From: Brevundimonas sp. SGAir0440
Lineage (GTDB): Bacteria; Pseudomonadota; Alphaproteobacteria; Caulobacterales; Caulobacteraceae
Direction of reading: 5' to 3'
DNA length: 64,000 nt
Assembly: GCF_005484585.1 (NCBI RefSeq)
Contig: NZ_CP039435.1
Coordinates: 3,089,532 to 3,153,531, forward strand
Shown here one piece after another: positions 15,579-24,648 of the stretch. The notes below the pieces were generated by a model. It was not told the DNA's origin, ran no database searches, and worked only from the letters and a program-made list of their open reading frames with translations. Each line of letters starts with the position of its first letter. Within the stretch, counting starts at the first letter, position 1. The translations under genes and the position numbers were made by a program.

Positions 15579-18500
15579 ATGTCTTACGTCGAGCTTCAAG
15601 CCACTTCGCACTTCTCCTTCCTGCGCGGCGCCAGCAGTTGCGAGCTGCTGTTCGAACAGGCCCGGCTGTGCGGGCTGGACGCCCTGGCCATCGTCGATCG
15701 CAACTCGCTGGCCGGGATCGTGCGCGCCCATGAGGCGGCCAAGGCCTCCGGCGTACGGCTGATCGTTGGCTGCCGGCTTGACCTGATCGATGGGACAGGC
15801 GTGCTTGTCTATCCGACCGATCGACCGGCCTATTCCCGACTGACGCGCCTGCTCTCCCTGGGCAAACGCCGCGCCGGCAAGGCGAAATGCCACCTCGACT
15901 GGTCGGACCTGAAAGACTGGTCGGAGGGCCTGATCGCCATCCTGGTTCCGGACGAGGCGGACGAGGCCTGCGCCGCCAATCTGCGACGGCTGAAGGCGAC
16001 CTTTCCCGCAGGCGCCTATCTCGCCCTGACGCTGCGACGACGCCCAGGGGACGCATTGCGACTGCATGACCTGTCGAACCTCGCCGTCCAGGCCGGCGTG
16101 CCGACCGTCGTGACCAACGACGTCCTCTTTCATCATCCTGACCAACGCCTGTTGCAGGACGTGGTCACCTGCGTGAGGCACGGCTGCACCATCGACGAAC
16201 TGGGCTTCCGGCGCGAACGCCATGCGGACCGCTATCTGAAGCCGCCCCACGAAATGCACCGCCTGTTCAAGGCCTATCCCGAGGCCCTGGCCCGCTCGGT
16301 CGAGATCGCCGACCGCTGCCGGTTTTCGCTGGATGAGTTGGCGTATCAATATCCGGACGAGGTCTCGACGCCGGGCATGACGCCGCAGCAGACGCTGGAA
16401 CAGCTGACCTGGGCCGGAGCCGCCGAGCGCTATCCGGAAGGGCTGCCGGATAGGGTGCGCAAGACGCTTCGGCACGAACTCGATCTGATCGGCCAGCTCG
16501 GTTACGCCCCCTATTTCCTGACGGTCCATTCGATCGTTCGCTTCGCCCGCAGCCAGGACATTCTGTGCCAAGGACGCGGCTCGGCCGCTAACTCCGCCGT
16601 CTGCTATGTCCTGGGCATCACCTCGATCGACCCGGGCCGCAATGATCTGCTGTTCGAACGCTTCGTCAGCCAGGAGCGTCGCGAGCCCCCGGACATCGAT
16701 GTCGATTTCGAGCACGAGCGGCGCGAGGTCGTCATGCAGTGGATCTTCGAGACCTACGGCCGCAACCATGCGGCCCTCTGCTCCGTCGTCACCCGCTATC
16801 GCTCGCGCGGCGCCCTGCGCGATGTCGGCAAGGCGCTGGGGCTCAGCGAGGACCTGATCAAGACCCTGTCGTCCCAGGTCTGGAGCTATTCCAGCGAGGG
16901 TGTCGAAGACAAGCATGTCGCGGATCTCAATCTCAATCTGGAGGACCGGCGGCTTCGCCTGGCGCTGGAGCTGTCGCGTCAGCTGATCGGCGCCCCGCGC
17001 CACCTCAGCCAGCACCCCGGCGGCTTCGTGCTGACCCACGACCGCCTGGACGACCTGGTCCCGATCGAACCGGCGGCGATGAAGGATCGCCAGGTCATCG
17101 AATGGGACAAGGACGACATCGACGTCCTGAAGTTCATGAAGGTCGATGTGCTGGCGCTCGGCATGCTCAGCTGCATGAAGCGCGGCTTCGACCTCTTGGC
17201 CGAGCACAAGGGGATTGCGCTCGACCTCGCCACCATTCCGGCGGAGGACCCCAAGACCTATGCGATGATCCGCAAGGCCGACACGCTGGGGGTCTTTCAG
17301 ATCGAGAGCCGGGCCCAGATGGCCATGCTCCCGCGCATCAAGCCGCGCACCTTCTACGATCTGGTCATCGAGGTCGCCATCGTCCGTCCCGGCCCGATTC
17401 AGGGCGACATGGTCCATCCCTATCTACGCCGCAGAGAGGGCAAGGAGGACGTCGTCTATCCCAAGCCCGAGCTCGAAAAGGTGTTGGGCAAGACCTTGGG
17501 CGTGCCGCTGTTCCAGGAACAGGCCATGCGGGTCGCGATCGAATGCGCCGGCTTCACCGCTTCGGAGGCCGACCAGCTTCGCCGGGCCATGGCGACGTTC
17601 AAGTTCACCGGCGGGGTCAGCCATTTCAAGGACAAGCTGATCAGCGGCATGGTCGAGCGCGGCTATGACGCCGCCTTCGCCGAGAAGACCTTCAGCCAGC
17701 TGGAAGGGTTCGGCTCCTACGGCTTTCCGGAAAGCCACGCAGCCTCCTTCGCCCTGATCGCCTACGCCTCCTCCTGGCTTAAATGCCATCACCCGGATGT
17801 CTTCTGCGCCGCGCTGCTGAACGCTCAGCCCATGGGCTTCTATGCGCCGGCGCAGATCGTCCGTGACGCCCAGCAGCACGGCGTCGAGATCCGGCCCATC
17901 TGCGTCAACGCCAGCCGCTGGGACTGCACCCTGGAGCCAGCAGGCGACGATGGACGCTTCGCCGTCCGCCTGGGTCTTCGCATGGTGCGCGGCCTGGTGA
18001 ACGGCGACGCTGCCCGCCTCCTTGCGGCACGGACGGACGGCGCCTTCCGCTCTGTCGATGACCTGTGGCGACGCGCCGGCGCCCAGGTCGCCAGCCTTGT
18101 CCGCCTGGCGGAGGCGGACGCCTTCCGTCCAGCCCTTTCCCTCGACCGCCGCGACGCGCTTTGGGCCATCAAGGGGCTAAGAGATGAGCCCCTTCCCCTA
18201 TTCGCCGCCGCCGATGCCCACGACCAGAAGCCGGAAATCTCCGAGCCCGATCCGGGCCTCAAGCCGATGACGCCCGGGCGGGAAGTCGTTGAGGACTACA
18301 GCCACATCGGCCTGACCCTGCGTGATCATCCGCTGAGCTTCCTGCGCGGCGATCTGCAGTCACGCCACGTCATGACCTGCGCCGATGGGACCGCCATGCG
18401 CGACGGTCGGCTGACGCGCGTGGCAGGCCTCGTGCTGGTTCGTCAGAAGCCCGGCAGCGCCAAGGGCGTCATGTTCATCACCATCGAGGACGAGACCGGC

Positions 18501-18833
18501 GTGGCCAATCTAGTCATCTGGCCGAGCCTCTACGAACAGCAGCGCCGCATCGTGCTGTCGGCCTCCATGCTCGTCGTCGACGGCAAGGTTCAGCGCGAGG
18601 GCGACGTCGTCCACATCGTCGCGACCAGACTTCATGACGCATCGGCCCTGCTCGCCTCGGTCGGCGACCGGGGCGAGGTCTTCCCCCTGCCCCACGGGCG
18701 CGGCGACGAATTCCATCGCGGCGGGTCGCCGGATGCGCGCGACGCTCCCCCTCGCGCGATCAAAGTCCGGGACATCTACATTCCAGATCTTAATCTCGAC
18801 ACGATCAGACCGAAGACGCGGGATTTCCGGTAG
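15579..18833 (+). CDS. dnaE2: error-prone DNA polymerase III alpha subunit
   Basis: A C-family polymerase of 1084 residues, the length of DnaE2/ImuC rather than DnaE1. It starts [18 protein letters not shown] (PHP domain). The polymerase centre [12 protein letters not shown] carries two catalytic aspartates, and an OB-fold region ([20 protein letters not shown]) lies near the C-terminus, which ends RDFR as in DnaE2. It does mutagenic lesion bypass, usually with ImuA and ImuB. No imuA/imuB lies next to it; a divergent dinB does. The open frame extends 303 bases upstream, but that part shadows dinB; this ATG gives the family N-terminus. Confidence 0.92.
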   Translation: MSYVELQATSHFSFLRGASSCELLFEQARLCGLDALAIVDRNSLAGIVRAHEAAKASGVRLIVGCRLDLIDGTGVLVYPTDRPAYSRLTRLLSLGKRRAGKAKCHLDWSDLKDWSEGLIAILVPDEADEACAANLRRLKATFPAGAYLALTLRRRPGDALRLHDLSNLAVQAGVPTVVTNDVLFHHPDQRLLQDVVTCVRHGCTIDELGFRRERHADRYLKPPHEMHRLFKAYPEALARSVEIADRCRFSLDELAYQYPDEVSTPGMTPQQTLEQLTWAGAAERYPEGLPDRVRKTLRHELDLIGQLGYAPYFLTVHSIVRFARSQDILCQGRGSAANSAVCYVLGITSIDPGRNDLLFERFVSQERREPPDIDVDFEHERREVVMQWIFETYGRNHAALCSVVTRYRSRGALRDVGKALGLSEDLIKTLSSQVWSYSSEGVEDKHVADLNLNLEDRRLRLALELSRQLIGAPRHLSQHPGGFVLTHDRLDDLVPIEPAAMKDRQVIEWDKDDIDVLKFMKVDVLALGMLSCMKRGFDLLAEHKGIALDLATIPAEDPKTYAMIRKADTLGVFQIESRAQMAMLPRIKPRTFYDLVIEVAIVRPGPIQGDMVHPYLRRREGKEDVVYPKPELEKVLGKTLGVPLFQEQAMRVAIECAGFTASEADQLRRAMATFKFTGGVSHFKDKLISGMVERGYDAAFAEKTFSQLEGFGSYGFPESHAASFALIAYASSWLKCHHPDVFCAALLNAQPMGFYAPAQIVRDAQQHGVEIRPICVNASRWDCTLEPAGDDGRFAVRLGLRMVRGLVNGDAARLLAARTDGAFRSVDDLWRRAGAQVASLVRLAEADAFRPALSLDRRDALWAIKGLRDEPLPLFAAADAHDQKPEISEPDPGLKPMTPGREVVEDYSHIGLTLRDHPLSFLRGDLQSRHVMTCADGTAMRDGRLTRVAGLVLVRQKPGSAKGVMFITIEDETGVANLVIWPSLYEQQRRIVLSASMLVVDGKVQREGDVVHIVATRLHDASALLASVGDRGEVFPLPHGRGDEFHRGGSPDARDAPPRAIKVRDIYIPDLNLDTIRPKTRDFR

Positions 18834-18987
18834 CTGGGCTTAGGGTGCCGCCCAAATGCGTGCCGCTGAAGGCGTCAGAGAAACACCGTCAAGAACGAAC
18901 CACACCTCCCATTATCGGGAAGCGTATGCTACAAAGTTGAAAGGGGAGAAGCGATGATGGCGCATAAAAGGGACGCTAAAATCAAAA

Positions 18988-19176
18988 ATGTGGGGGGCCT
19001 ATTTAAATCGGCTATCAGGCCTATATTTTAGCGCTGCGATATTCGGTGCCTTCGACATCCGTATCATCGATCATCAGGTCAAAATCGGCTTGATTGTGGG
19101 CGTGGTGCTGTTCCTCATGCGAATGCATGTAGTTAGATATCTCTCACCTCCCGAAGATTTTGAAGGTCCCAACTAA
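18988..19176 (+). CDS. possible small membrane protein, start region frameshifted
   Basis: A 62-residue ORF with one likely transmembrane segment (IGLIVGVVLFLMRM). It has no ribosome site of its own. A strong GGGGAGAAGCG site precedes an ATG at 18954 that opens a 25-codon frame ending at 19031. Joining the two frames at the AAAAA run (18984-18988) would give a 73-residue protein with a proper start. This may be a sequencing slip, a decayed gene or programmed slippage. The region has lower GC than its surroundings. Confidence 0.35.
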   Translation: MWGAYLNRLSGLYFSAAIFGAFDIRIIDHQVKIGLIVGVVLFLMRMHVVRYLSPPEDFEGPN

Positions 19177-19195
19177 CAAGTTGGTCCGCCCCGCT

Positions 19196-19514
19196 TTAAC
19201 TGGTCTGCATTGCCCTCGTTCCCAAAATCAGGCGCGCCCTCTCGGCAAATCTGAAGTCATCTTCGACCTCGGGAGTATCGTAGGCCTCAGCCCCCGACCA
19301 AGCTGGCATAGGAAGGCCGAACTCAGCCGCATTCCAAACCCCGAATATGAACGGAAAGCAATCCGTTCGGCCCGGAGAAATCCTGCCGCCACCAAGACCC
19401 TGCACACTTGCGATCATACCCTAGTCGCTTCATCTCCTTGTCTACGAATCGGACCTCAAGTTTTGTCAATTGGCTGATCTCACGCGTGCATATGAAGGAT
19501 GCAGCAAAATTCAT
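19196..19514 (-). pseudogene. possible frameshifted short gene
   Basis: Two minus-strand frames overlap. One begins at 19514 (MNFAASFICTREISQLTK) and stops at 19323. The other covers 19417-19196 and reads protein-like to its end (FGVWNAAEFGLPMPAWSG, then VEDDFRFAERARLIL). A single-base shift near 19375 would join them into a protein of about 105 residues. I do not recognise the family. It lies in the low-GC patch beside the TniQ fragment, consistent with a decaying mobile insertion. Confidence 0.3.
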
Positions 19515-19699
19515 AACGTGCCGGGTCGCGATAGCACTTCGACAGCCGGGCGCTGACAGCAGATGCCCTCAGCCCTCACAGCATTAAAGTCCGGAGGCGA
19601 GCAGTTGAGTAGCTCCTCGACTTCTGTCCTGCTCATCACTGATGGCCAATACACACCGAACGCCGCCTTCGCCCATGCAGTAAAGCTGCGGCGCTCCAC
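19511..19699 (-). CDS. short ORF, doubtful
   Basis: A 62-codon frame with a GTG start. Its stop overlaps the ATG of the following frame (ATGA). It has no recognisable domain and no clear ribosome site. It may be a fragment of a gene interrupted in the same low-GC patch; listed only because of the coupled overlap. Confidence 0.22.
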   Translation of the reverse strand: MERRSFTAWAKAAFGVYWPSVMSRTEVEELLNCSPPDFNAVRAEGICCQRPAVEVLSRPGTL

Positions 19700-19784
19700 T
19701 CACTGCGCGAAGAGAGATATCGTCCGCGACCGAACGGTGTATGAAAACGCGCGATAGGAGGCCGCGAAAACGTTGCCCTCTCAA

Positions 19785-20294
19785 TCATTCCGGCAAGCCA
19801 CCAGACAACGCTACATGCAATATCGGCCCTAATGGTTTGTGAGCACCTCCGATGGCAGCAAGGGCTTGAGGCAGCAGAACCCAGTCAGATTGGTCTTCGT
19901 CGGCGAAACTAATAGCCTCTTGCAGACTGCGCCTGAACTGATCGACGCTGTCACTTGAAAGCTGAAGACCGCCAAATAAGCTTCTCTTCGGCCCAGGCGC
20001 GGGCTCTGCGACCAACCCCAATTCGAGAAGCTGTCGCACATAGCCGTGGCACAGCCCTACTTTCGAGGACCAGTGCTGTGCTCCCACGCGGCTGTCTCTA
20101 AACGCTTGGCCGCGTTCGACATCACTCTGTGAAAACCACCCATACGATCTAAGGGCTCCACGAGTGGGAAGTTCGCCGAAGATCTTGTGATCCAACATCT
20201 TTTTCACGACCGATCGTTCAAGTCGCAGCTCAGCCGCGACATTCGAGATGGTCATCAATTTGTTCTGAACCCGAGCCTGCTTCAGGCGGCTCAC
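19785..20294 (-). CDS. TniQ-associated C-terminal DNA-binding fragment
   Basis: A 169-residue ORF starting at a GTG that overlaps the previous stop (GTGA). Near its start is a helix-turn-helix-like stretch (MTISNVAAELRLERSVVKKM) of the kind found in the C-terminal half of TniQ-type transposition proteins. Together with the upstream ORF it probably represents one TniQ-like protein split in two, or two coupled parts. TniQ/TnsD proteins choose target sites for Tn7/Tn5053-type elements. No transposase (TnsA/B, TniA) is visible nearby, so the element is incomplete. Confidence 0.45.
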   Translation of the reverse strand: MSRLKQARVQNKLMTISNVAAELRLERSVVKKMLDHKIFGELPTRGALRSYGWFSQSDVERGQAFRDSRVGAQHWSSKVGLCHGYVRQLLELGLVAEPAPGPKRSLFGGLQLSSDSVDQFRRSLQEAISFADEDQSDWVLLPQALAAIGGAHKPLGPILHVALSGGLPE

Positions 20295-20869
20295 ACCTCT
20301 GTGGGACGTCCTAAGATCATCGACCTCCGCAACAGGTCAGCGACCGGTCCTTCACGACTCTGCGCAACCGCCGTCAGTCTACGAAACAACGCTCGGTCCG
20401 CTTGGTTCAGCCCCCCGCCCTGCATAGCAAATACGCTCTCGGGGTAGCCCTTGAGGACCCTTACGCCAGCGGCGAGATCGCGTGGATCCAAGCCCAGCAG
20501 CGTTTTTCGTGAAATCCCCGCGACTGGAGCAGCGAGCGCCCACCTAAACTGGACGGCAAGATCGAAGGCGTCTGCCGGCGTCAGCGCCGCGATTTTGGGG
20601 TCAACATCCCTGAGTATGTCGCGGACGGAACGGCCTTCCGGCGACGCCAAGCCCTCGGCTTGCAGCAGCGTTGGCGTTAAGCTCTTTGCAACCCGGTCGG
20701 TCTTCGCCGCCGAGAGCGCGAAATCGCAGCGCCGGCAACGCGACATGGGATAGTCATCCCAGCGGAGCCGGACGCGGCACTTGGGGCAGCAGTCGATCAG
20801 CCTATGCGCGCCCACGTCCTGCCACAACGGCGCTTTGGAGAAGCGCATGAGCATCATCGTCGCAGTCAC
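20291..20869 (-). pseudogene. truncated TniQ-family transposition protein
   Basis: A 192-residue frame with a zinc-ribbon-like cluster CCPKCRVRLRWDDYPMSRC followed by RRC (C-x2-C ... C-x2-C) and downstream helices typical of the middle of TniQ proteins. The usual N-terminal TniQ segment before the zinc cluster is missing. The frame begins within the first codons of the divergent LprI-like gene, so a junction lies near 20830-20870. I read it as a fragment left after insertion or deletion. It is coupled to the following ORF by a four-base overlap. Confidence 0.5.
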
Positions 20870-21401
20870 GAGCCTCTGGATGACGGCGCAGGCCGTTCCG
20901 CCGCCGATAGAACAGACGACCGCAGACTGCGATCGGCCGGTCTATGCCTCCGATCGCTTCATCTGCACCGATCCAGATTTGTCCCGGCAAGAGCAAGACA
21001 TCGCCCGACGCTGGCAATCGGCCGAAGCCGCTTTGCCCGAAAGCCCTTGGATCGAACGCCAATCGGCTTGGTTCAAACGACGTGCGGTGTGCGCCTTTCA
21101 GGAGGACCAGGGCGCGTGTCTTCGGGCCGCAAATTCTGAGCGCGAACAACTCTTCCGCGCAGTTCTCGATCCCGCCGACGGCGCGCTGAGAACAGCCCGA
21201 TGCGTGGGCGATGGACGCCGCCAGACGCTTCGGCTCGATACGCGTGGCGGCGCTCTTGCGGCCTATGGAGACGAAGGGCTCGCCTGGGTGGCGGGCCCGA
21301 AGACCGGCGGATGGTCTCCCTTCAACCGCATCATTTCGGGGCGCACTATGATGATCCAGCGACAGGATGGCGTGCGGATTTCATGTCGATTTACCCGCTG
21401 A
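20847..21401 (+). CDS. secreted LprI-like (lysozyme-inhibitor-type) protein
   Basis: A 184-residue protein with an N-terminal signal-like hydrophobic stretch (MSIIVAVTSLWMTAQA) followed by a short cysteine-containing domain: DCDRPVYASDRFICTDPDLSRQE. This resembles the LprI/YecT pattern 'C...C.d..L...e' found in lysozyme-inhibitor-like proteins, with further cysteines at CAFQEDQGACLRAA. The start has a GGAG site; a longer frame upstream shadows the TniQ fragment. Probable periplasmic protein. The family is tentative and no partner gene identifies a role. Confidence 0.6.
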   Translation: MSIIVAVTSLWMTAQAVPPPIEQTTADCDRPVYASDRFICTDPDLSRQEQDIARRWQSAEAALPESPWIERQSAWFKRRAVCAFQEDQGACLRAANSEREQLFRAVLDPADGALRTARCVGDGRRQTLRLDTRGGALAAYGDEGLAWVAGPKTGGWSPFNRIISGRTMMIQRQDGVRISCRFTR

Positions 21402-21404
21402 CGT

Positions 21405-21719
21405 CTACTGCGCCGGACGCTTTGGCACAGACACCAGAACGACCCCTTCGTATTCGCCGACCACCCGGCCTGCCGCTCTGACCCGTGGGTCCTGCATCGC
21501 GTTGCGCGGACAGCCAAGCAGATCGGCGCTATCGTCTAGAAGCTCTGACGTGGCGAAGGTTTCGCCGAGAAGTCGGCACGGCCCACCTACGTAGGGGTAA
21601 CCGCCTTCCATGATTTTCAATCCCTCGGGAAACACGAACTCGTCGGAGGTCATGTCCGTCGTCGAGGCGCATGCGCCGAGGAGTGCTGTGGCAGCGCCAG
21701 CGAGAATGAGTGCGCGCAT
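21405..21719 (-). CDS. small predicted lipoprotein
   Basis: A 104-residue protein with a typical lipoprotein signal: a hydrophobic stretch ending LLGAC, so Cys17 would be acylated. The mature part is short, with two more cysteines (GPCRLLGET, LLGCPRNAM) and no known domain. It is convergent with the LprI-like gene, with stops only four bases apart. Function unknown; the export prediction is solid. Confidence 0.65.
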   Translation of the reverse strand: MRALILAGAATALLGACASTTDMTSDEFVFPEGLKIMEGGYPYVGGPCRLLGETFATSELLDDSADLLGCPRNAMQDPRVRAAGRVVGEYEGVVLVSVPKRPAQ

Positions 21720-22001
21720 GGAAAATCCCTGAAAACCGGAAAGTCGTGGAGCAAACAGTGCATGTCATGCAGGCTGCCGCAAGCGCAACCTACCCATTAT
21801 TCAACCGGCTTTCCTCGATCTGACGACATAGCCCAGACCCGACATTCCGGAAGTCAGCTAAGAGTCAGAAGCGGCGCTTGAAAGCGAATGTCTGAGAAGC
21901 TCCAGTAGCGGCTGTTGCCTCATGCCCGATACACAGCCATGCGCTGCCTGCGCAGCTCTTAGCTTGTTCTGAGCAAGTTTTTACTTGTCTCGACAGTGCG
22001 A

Positions 22002-22078
22002 TGGCGACCCCGGCAGGACTCCAACCTGCGACCTCGGCTTTAGGAAAGCCTTGCTCTATGCAGCTGAGCTACGGGGCC
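22002..22078 (-). tRNA. tRNA-Arg(CCT)
   Basis: A complete cloverleaf of 77 bases with encoded CCA. Acceptor arm GGCCCCG/CGGGGTC, D-stem GCTC/GAGC, anticodon loop TTCCTAA with anticodon CCT (decodes AGG), and T-stem GCAGG/CCTGC. Discriminator base is G. The D-loop has C at position 19 and the T-loop has G at 56 (TTGGAGT), so the usual G19-C56 tertiary pair is present as C19-G56. A short hairpin follows downstream at 21969-21992. Confidence 0.93.
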
Positions 22079-22286
22079 ACGCCCGACGCCGTAGCGGGTC
22101 GGGGCGGCGGGGGGAAGTCGGGGCGACGAAAAAGTCGGGCGGCGGTCGGTTGATTGCGGCGTCGGGCGTTTGTGGTTAAGGGGCCTTAACCTACAAGATG
22201 TCGCGGTGAACAAAGGACGAAACGGGCGATGTCAGCGATTCGGTCCTGATTCGTTTCACCCTTGTTCCGCGAGAACGGAACGGCCG

Positions 22287-22766
22287 TTAACCGACGGGCG
22301 GAACGTGGGCGGTCAGGGCGCGCAGACCCTCCAGAAGGCGGTCGGAATCGGCGCTGGTCTGGCCTTGGGCGGCCAGGGTCAGGCGGAGCGCGCGCACGTG
22401 CACCTCGACCGAGGGCCAGGACCAGCTGCCGGCGCTCTTCATCCTGTCGGCGATCTCGCACAGGCTGAAGGCGGCCTCGAAGAAGGTCGGGACGTCCAGA
22501 TAGCCGGCCATGTCGACCATGGCGGAGGCGAAGGCGTAGATTTGGTCCGGCGCATCCGAGGGGCGGGTCGCGCACAGGGCCTCGATGGCGTCGACGTTGG
22601 CCGTCAGCAGGGTGAAGACATGGTCACGCTGTTCATCCAGCGCCTGGTTGGCGCGCGACTCGGCCTCGATGATCAGACGGCCGCCGGGCCGCGCCATCTG
22701 ACGCTGGAGCGAGGTGTGGACGCGGCGGACGGTGGAGGGTTTGGGCGCGGCGACAGGCTCGGTCAC
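22287..22766 (-). CDS. cheE: chemotaxis operon protein CheE
   Basis: A 159-residue, mostly helical protein at the end of the chemotaxis operon, the position of cheE in Caulobacter. The GTG start overlaps the cheYIII stop (GTGA). The protein has a helical core (QIYAFASAMVDMAGYLDVPTF and neighbouring helices) and no enzymatic motif. The Caulobacter counterpart has no firmly established biochemical role as far as I know. The assignment rests on gene order plus size. Confidence 0.7.
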   Translation of the reverse strand: MTEPVAAPKPSTVRRVHTSLQRQMARPGGRLIIEAESRANQALDEQRDHVFTLLTANVDAIEALCATRPSDAPDQIYAFASAMVDMAGYLDVPTFFEAAFSLCEIADRMKSAGSWSWPSVEVHVRALRLTLAAQGQTSADSDRLLEGLRALTAHVPPVG

Positions 22767-23353
22767 AGGCTGACCTTCATCGGCTTCATCAGCATGTCGA
22801 TCTCGTCCTGATCCATGTTTTCCTCGACCGCCTCCCCCAGATCACCGGTCAGGTCGCTTTCGCGACGACCATCGGTGCCGGGAGGCGGCCCATAGTTGTG
22901 CACCCGGCGGTCGGGGCCGATGTAGTATTCGGACTCGACGAAATCCCGGTCCTCGCCGCCCAGCCAGATGATCCGCTTCAGCAGCAGAGACGGCGACAGG
23001 GGCTTGGCGACGATGAAGCTGGCGCCGCAGTCGCGGCCTTGGTGGACCTTGGCCTGGGAGGCGTGACCCAGGATCATGATAACGGGCACATAGCGGGTCG
23101 GCGTCGGGGCGTCGCGCCGCAGCCAGCGCACGAAGTCATAACCGTCCATGTCCGGCATGATGCAGTCGATCAGGATCAGATCGACCGAGCGGCGCGCCAG
23201 CAATTCGACGGCGGCCTGGGCCGAGGCGCATTTGATCTGCTCCTTGCAGCCGAAGCCTTGGACGATGGAACCCAGCATATCCAGCGACGTGGGCTGGTCG
23301 TCGATCAGAAGGACCGTCGTGTGCGCCAGATTGACCCGATCGCTCTTGGCCAT
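22763..23353 (-). CDS. cheYIII: atypical response regulator CheYIII with FliM-like tail
   Basis: A 196-residue protein: a receiver domain (residues 1-130) plus a 65-residue extension. Asp18-Asp19, phospho-acceptor Asp63 (LIDCIMPDMDG) and Lys117 are present. The positions equal to E. coli CheY Thr87 and Tyr106 appear as Leu95 and Ile114, so normal CheY switching is doubtful. The extension ends with DQDEIDMLM at residues 181-189, which resembles the N-terminal CheY-binding peptide of FliM (family motif LSQxEIDALL). It may therefore dock another phosphorylated CheY. It is the eleventh gene of the operon, four bases from cheU. Confidence 0.85.
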   Translation of the reverse strand: MAKSDRVNLAHTTVLLIDDQPTSLDMLGSIVQGFGCKEQIKCASAQAAVELLARRSVDLILIDCIMPDMDGYDFVRWLRRDAPTPTRYVPVIMILGHASQAKVHQGRDCGASFIVAKPLSPSLLLKRIIWLGGEDRDFVESEYYIGPDRRVHNYGPPPGTDGRRESDLTGDLGEAVEENMDQDEIDMLMKPMKVSL

Positions 23354-23357
23354 GGCG

Positions 23358-23702
23358 TCAGAACAGCATGAGGTCGCCGGCGTCGGCGTTCGATTGCGGG
23401 CGATGCTCGCCGGCGGCGGGACGAAGGCGGCCGGCCATGTCGGCCAGCGACAGGCGGCTGACGGCCTCCGACGGACTGGCGCCGCCGCCCAGCATGCGCA
23501 GCACGCCGGACAGAGCCTCGAGACGCTGGGTCAGGGCGTCCAGGGCCTGGGCCTGGGTCAGGGCGTTGGGCCGTTCCTCCGGCGGCGCGCGGCGGACCAG
23601 ATCGCTGACCAGGGCCTCGATCCCGTCAATGCCTTCGCGCACCAGCATCAGCTCGTCGGCGACGGCGGCCAGCAGATCGGCGTGTTCGGGAGGGGCGCTC
23701 AT
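23358..23702 (-). CDS. cheU: chemotaxis operon protein CheU
   Basis: A 114-residue helical protein. The frame is open much further upstream, but that part shadows cheD; the ATG at 23702 lies just after the cheD stop. Gene order matches Caulobacter cheU, whose function is not established. Predicted helices (EHADLLAAVADELMLVREGI, TQAQALDALTQRLEAL) suggest a small coiled-coil bundle. The C-terminus is GDLMLF, similar to the CheD ending GALELF. Confidence 0.72.
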   Translation of the reverse strand: MSAPPEHADLLAAVADELMLVREGIDGIEALVSDLVRRAPPEERPNALTQAQALDALTQRLEALSGVLRMLGGGASPSEAVSRLSLADMAGRLRPAAGEHRPQSNADAGDLMLF

Positions 23703-23704
23703 CT

Positions 23705-24247
23705 TCAGAACAGTTCCAGGGCGCCGGTGTCGACCGGGGCCATGACGGGCACGGGCTTGGGCGCGACGACGTCGGTGACGGCGCGTTGCAGGGCGCGGCC
23801 GGTGACGGGCCAGTAGTGCAGGCGCCGACCGCCGTCGCCGCGCAGGCTGCCGCCGACGACGGGAATGCCTTCGTCGCGCAGGAATTTCTCGGCGAAATCG
23901 GCGTTGCTGCGGCTCACGTCGCGCAGGCTGTCGAACATGCGGCCGCCGCCGAACAGCTTGGCCTCCAGCCGATCGCGCCGGGCACCGGCCTTGAGCATGT
24001 CGTTGATCAGAAGCTCCATCGCATAGGCGCCGTAGCGACGCCCCGCGTCGGTGCCTGCGCCCGAGCCTTCGGGCAGCAGGAAGTGGTTCATGCCGCCGAC
24101 GCCCGCCAGCGGATCGCGCACGCACATAGCGACGCAGGACCCCAGGATGGTGCTGAGCACGACATTGGGATCGGACGTGATGAAGTGCTCGCCCTGACCG
24201 ACGTGAACGCGCTTTTCGACCGTGTCCTTCAGGGCGGCGAAACTCAT
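23705..24247 (-). CDS. cheD: chemoreceptor glutamine deamidase CheD
   Basis: A 180-residue CheD. The catalytic cysteine is Cys38 in [14 protein letters not shown] and the catalytic histidine is His55 in [11 protein letters not shown], the order seen in the family. The enzyme deamidates glutamines of methyl-accepting chemotaxis proteins and can interact with CheC-like partners. Start [13 protein letters not shown] overlaps the cheYII stop by four bases. Its C-terminus ends GALELF, a hydrophobic tail also seen in CheU. Confidence 0.9.
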   Translation of the reverse strand: MSFAALKDTVEKRVHVGQGEHFITSDPNVVLSTILGSCVAMCVRDPLAGVGGMNHFLLPEGSGAGTDAGRRYGAYAMELLINDMLKAGARRDRLEAKLFGGGRMFDSLRDVSRSNADFAEKFLRDEGIPVVGGSLRGDGGRRLHYWPVTGRALQRAVTDVVAPKPVPVMAPVDTGALELF

Positions 24248-24633
24248 GTCAGGGGACCGAAGACGGCTTCCAGCTTGCCCTTCAGCTGGACGACGGTGAA
24301 AGGCTTGACCAGGTAGTTGTTGACGCCGAACTGCACCGCGCGCTGGACCAACTCGCGGTCGGCGCGGCCCGTCAGCATGATGAAGGCGGTCTTGGAGGTC
24401 GGCGGGTGGGCGCGCACAGCGCGCAGCAGGCCCAAGCCGTCCAGGTTCGGCATATTGTAGTCGGAGATGATCAGGTGCGCGGGCTTGGACACGATCTCGC
24501 GCAAGGCGATTTCGCCGTCGGCGGCCTCGCGGATCTCGCGCACGCCGAGCTGTTGCAGGCTGGTGCGAACCAGCGAGCGCATCGTCATCTGATCATCGAC
24601 GACCAGGCAGTGAAGTGAGGCGGCGGCGGGCAT
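24244..24633 (-). CDS. cheYII: response regulator CheYII
   Basis: A 129-residue single-domain receiver. The acidic pair is in [10 protein letters not shown], the phospho-acceptor is Asp58 ([13 protein letters not shown]), the conserved Thr lies in FIMLTGRA and the Lys in YLVKPFT, so all phosphorylation residues are intact. In Caulobacter CheYII is the main regulator acting on the flagellar motor. It lies 14 bases after cheB and overlaps cheD by four. Confidence 0.9.
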   Translation of the reverse strand: MPAAASLHCLVVDDQMTMRSLVRTSLQQLGVREIREAADGEIALREIVSKPAHLIISDYNMPNLDGLGLLRAVRAHPPTSKTAFIMLTGRADRELVQRAVQFGVNNYLVKPFTVVQLKGKLEAVFGPLT

Positions 24634-24648
24634 AGGTTACGCTCCCGA

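Noticed and set aside
15570..17417. 615-codon frame opposite dnaE2
   Set aside because: Shadow; dnaE2 is complete and conserved.
22264..22281. GTTCCG/CGGAAC hairpin as a terminator of the che operon
   Set aside because: The stem is only six base pairs and no T-run follows on the minus strand.
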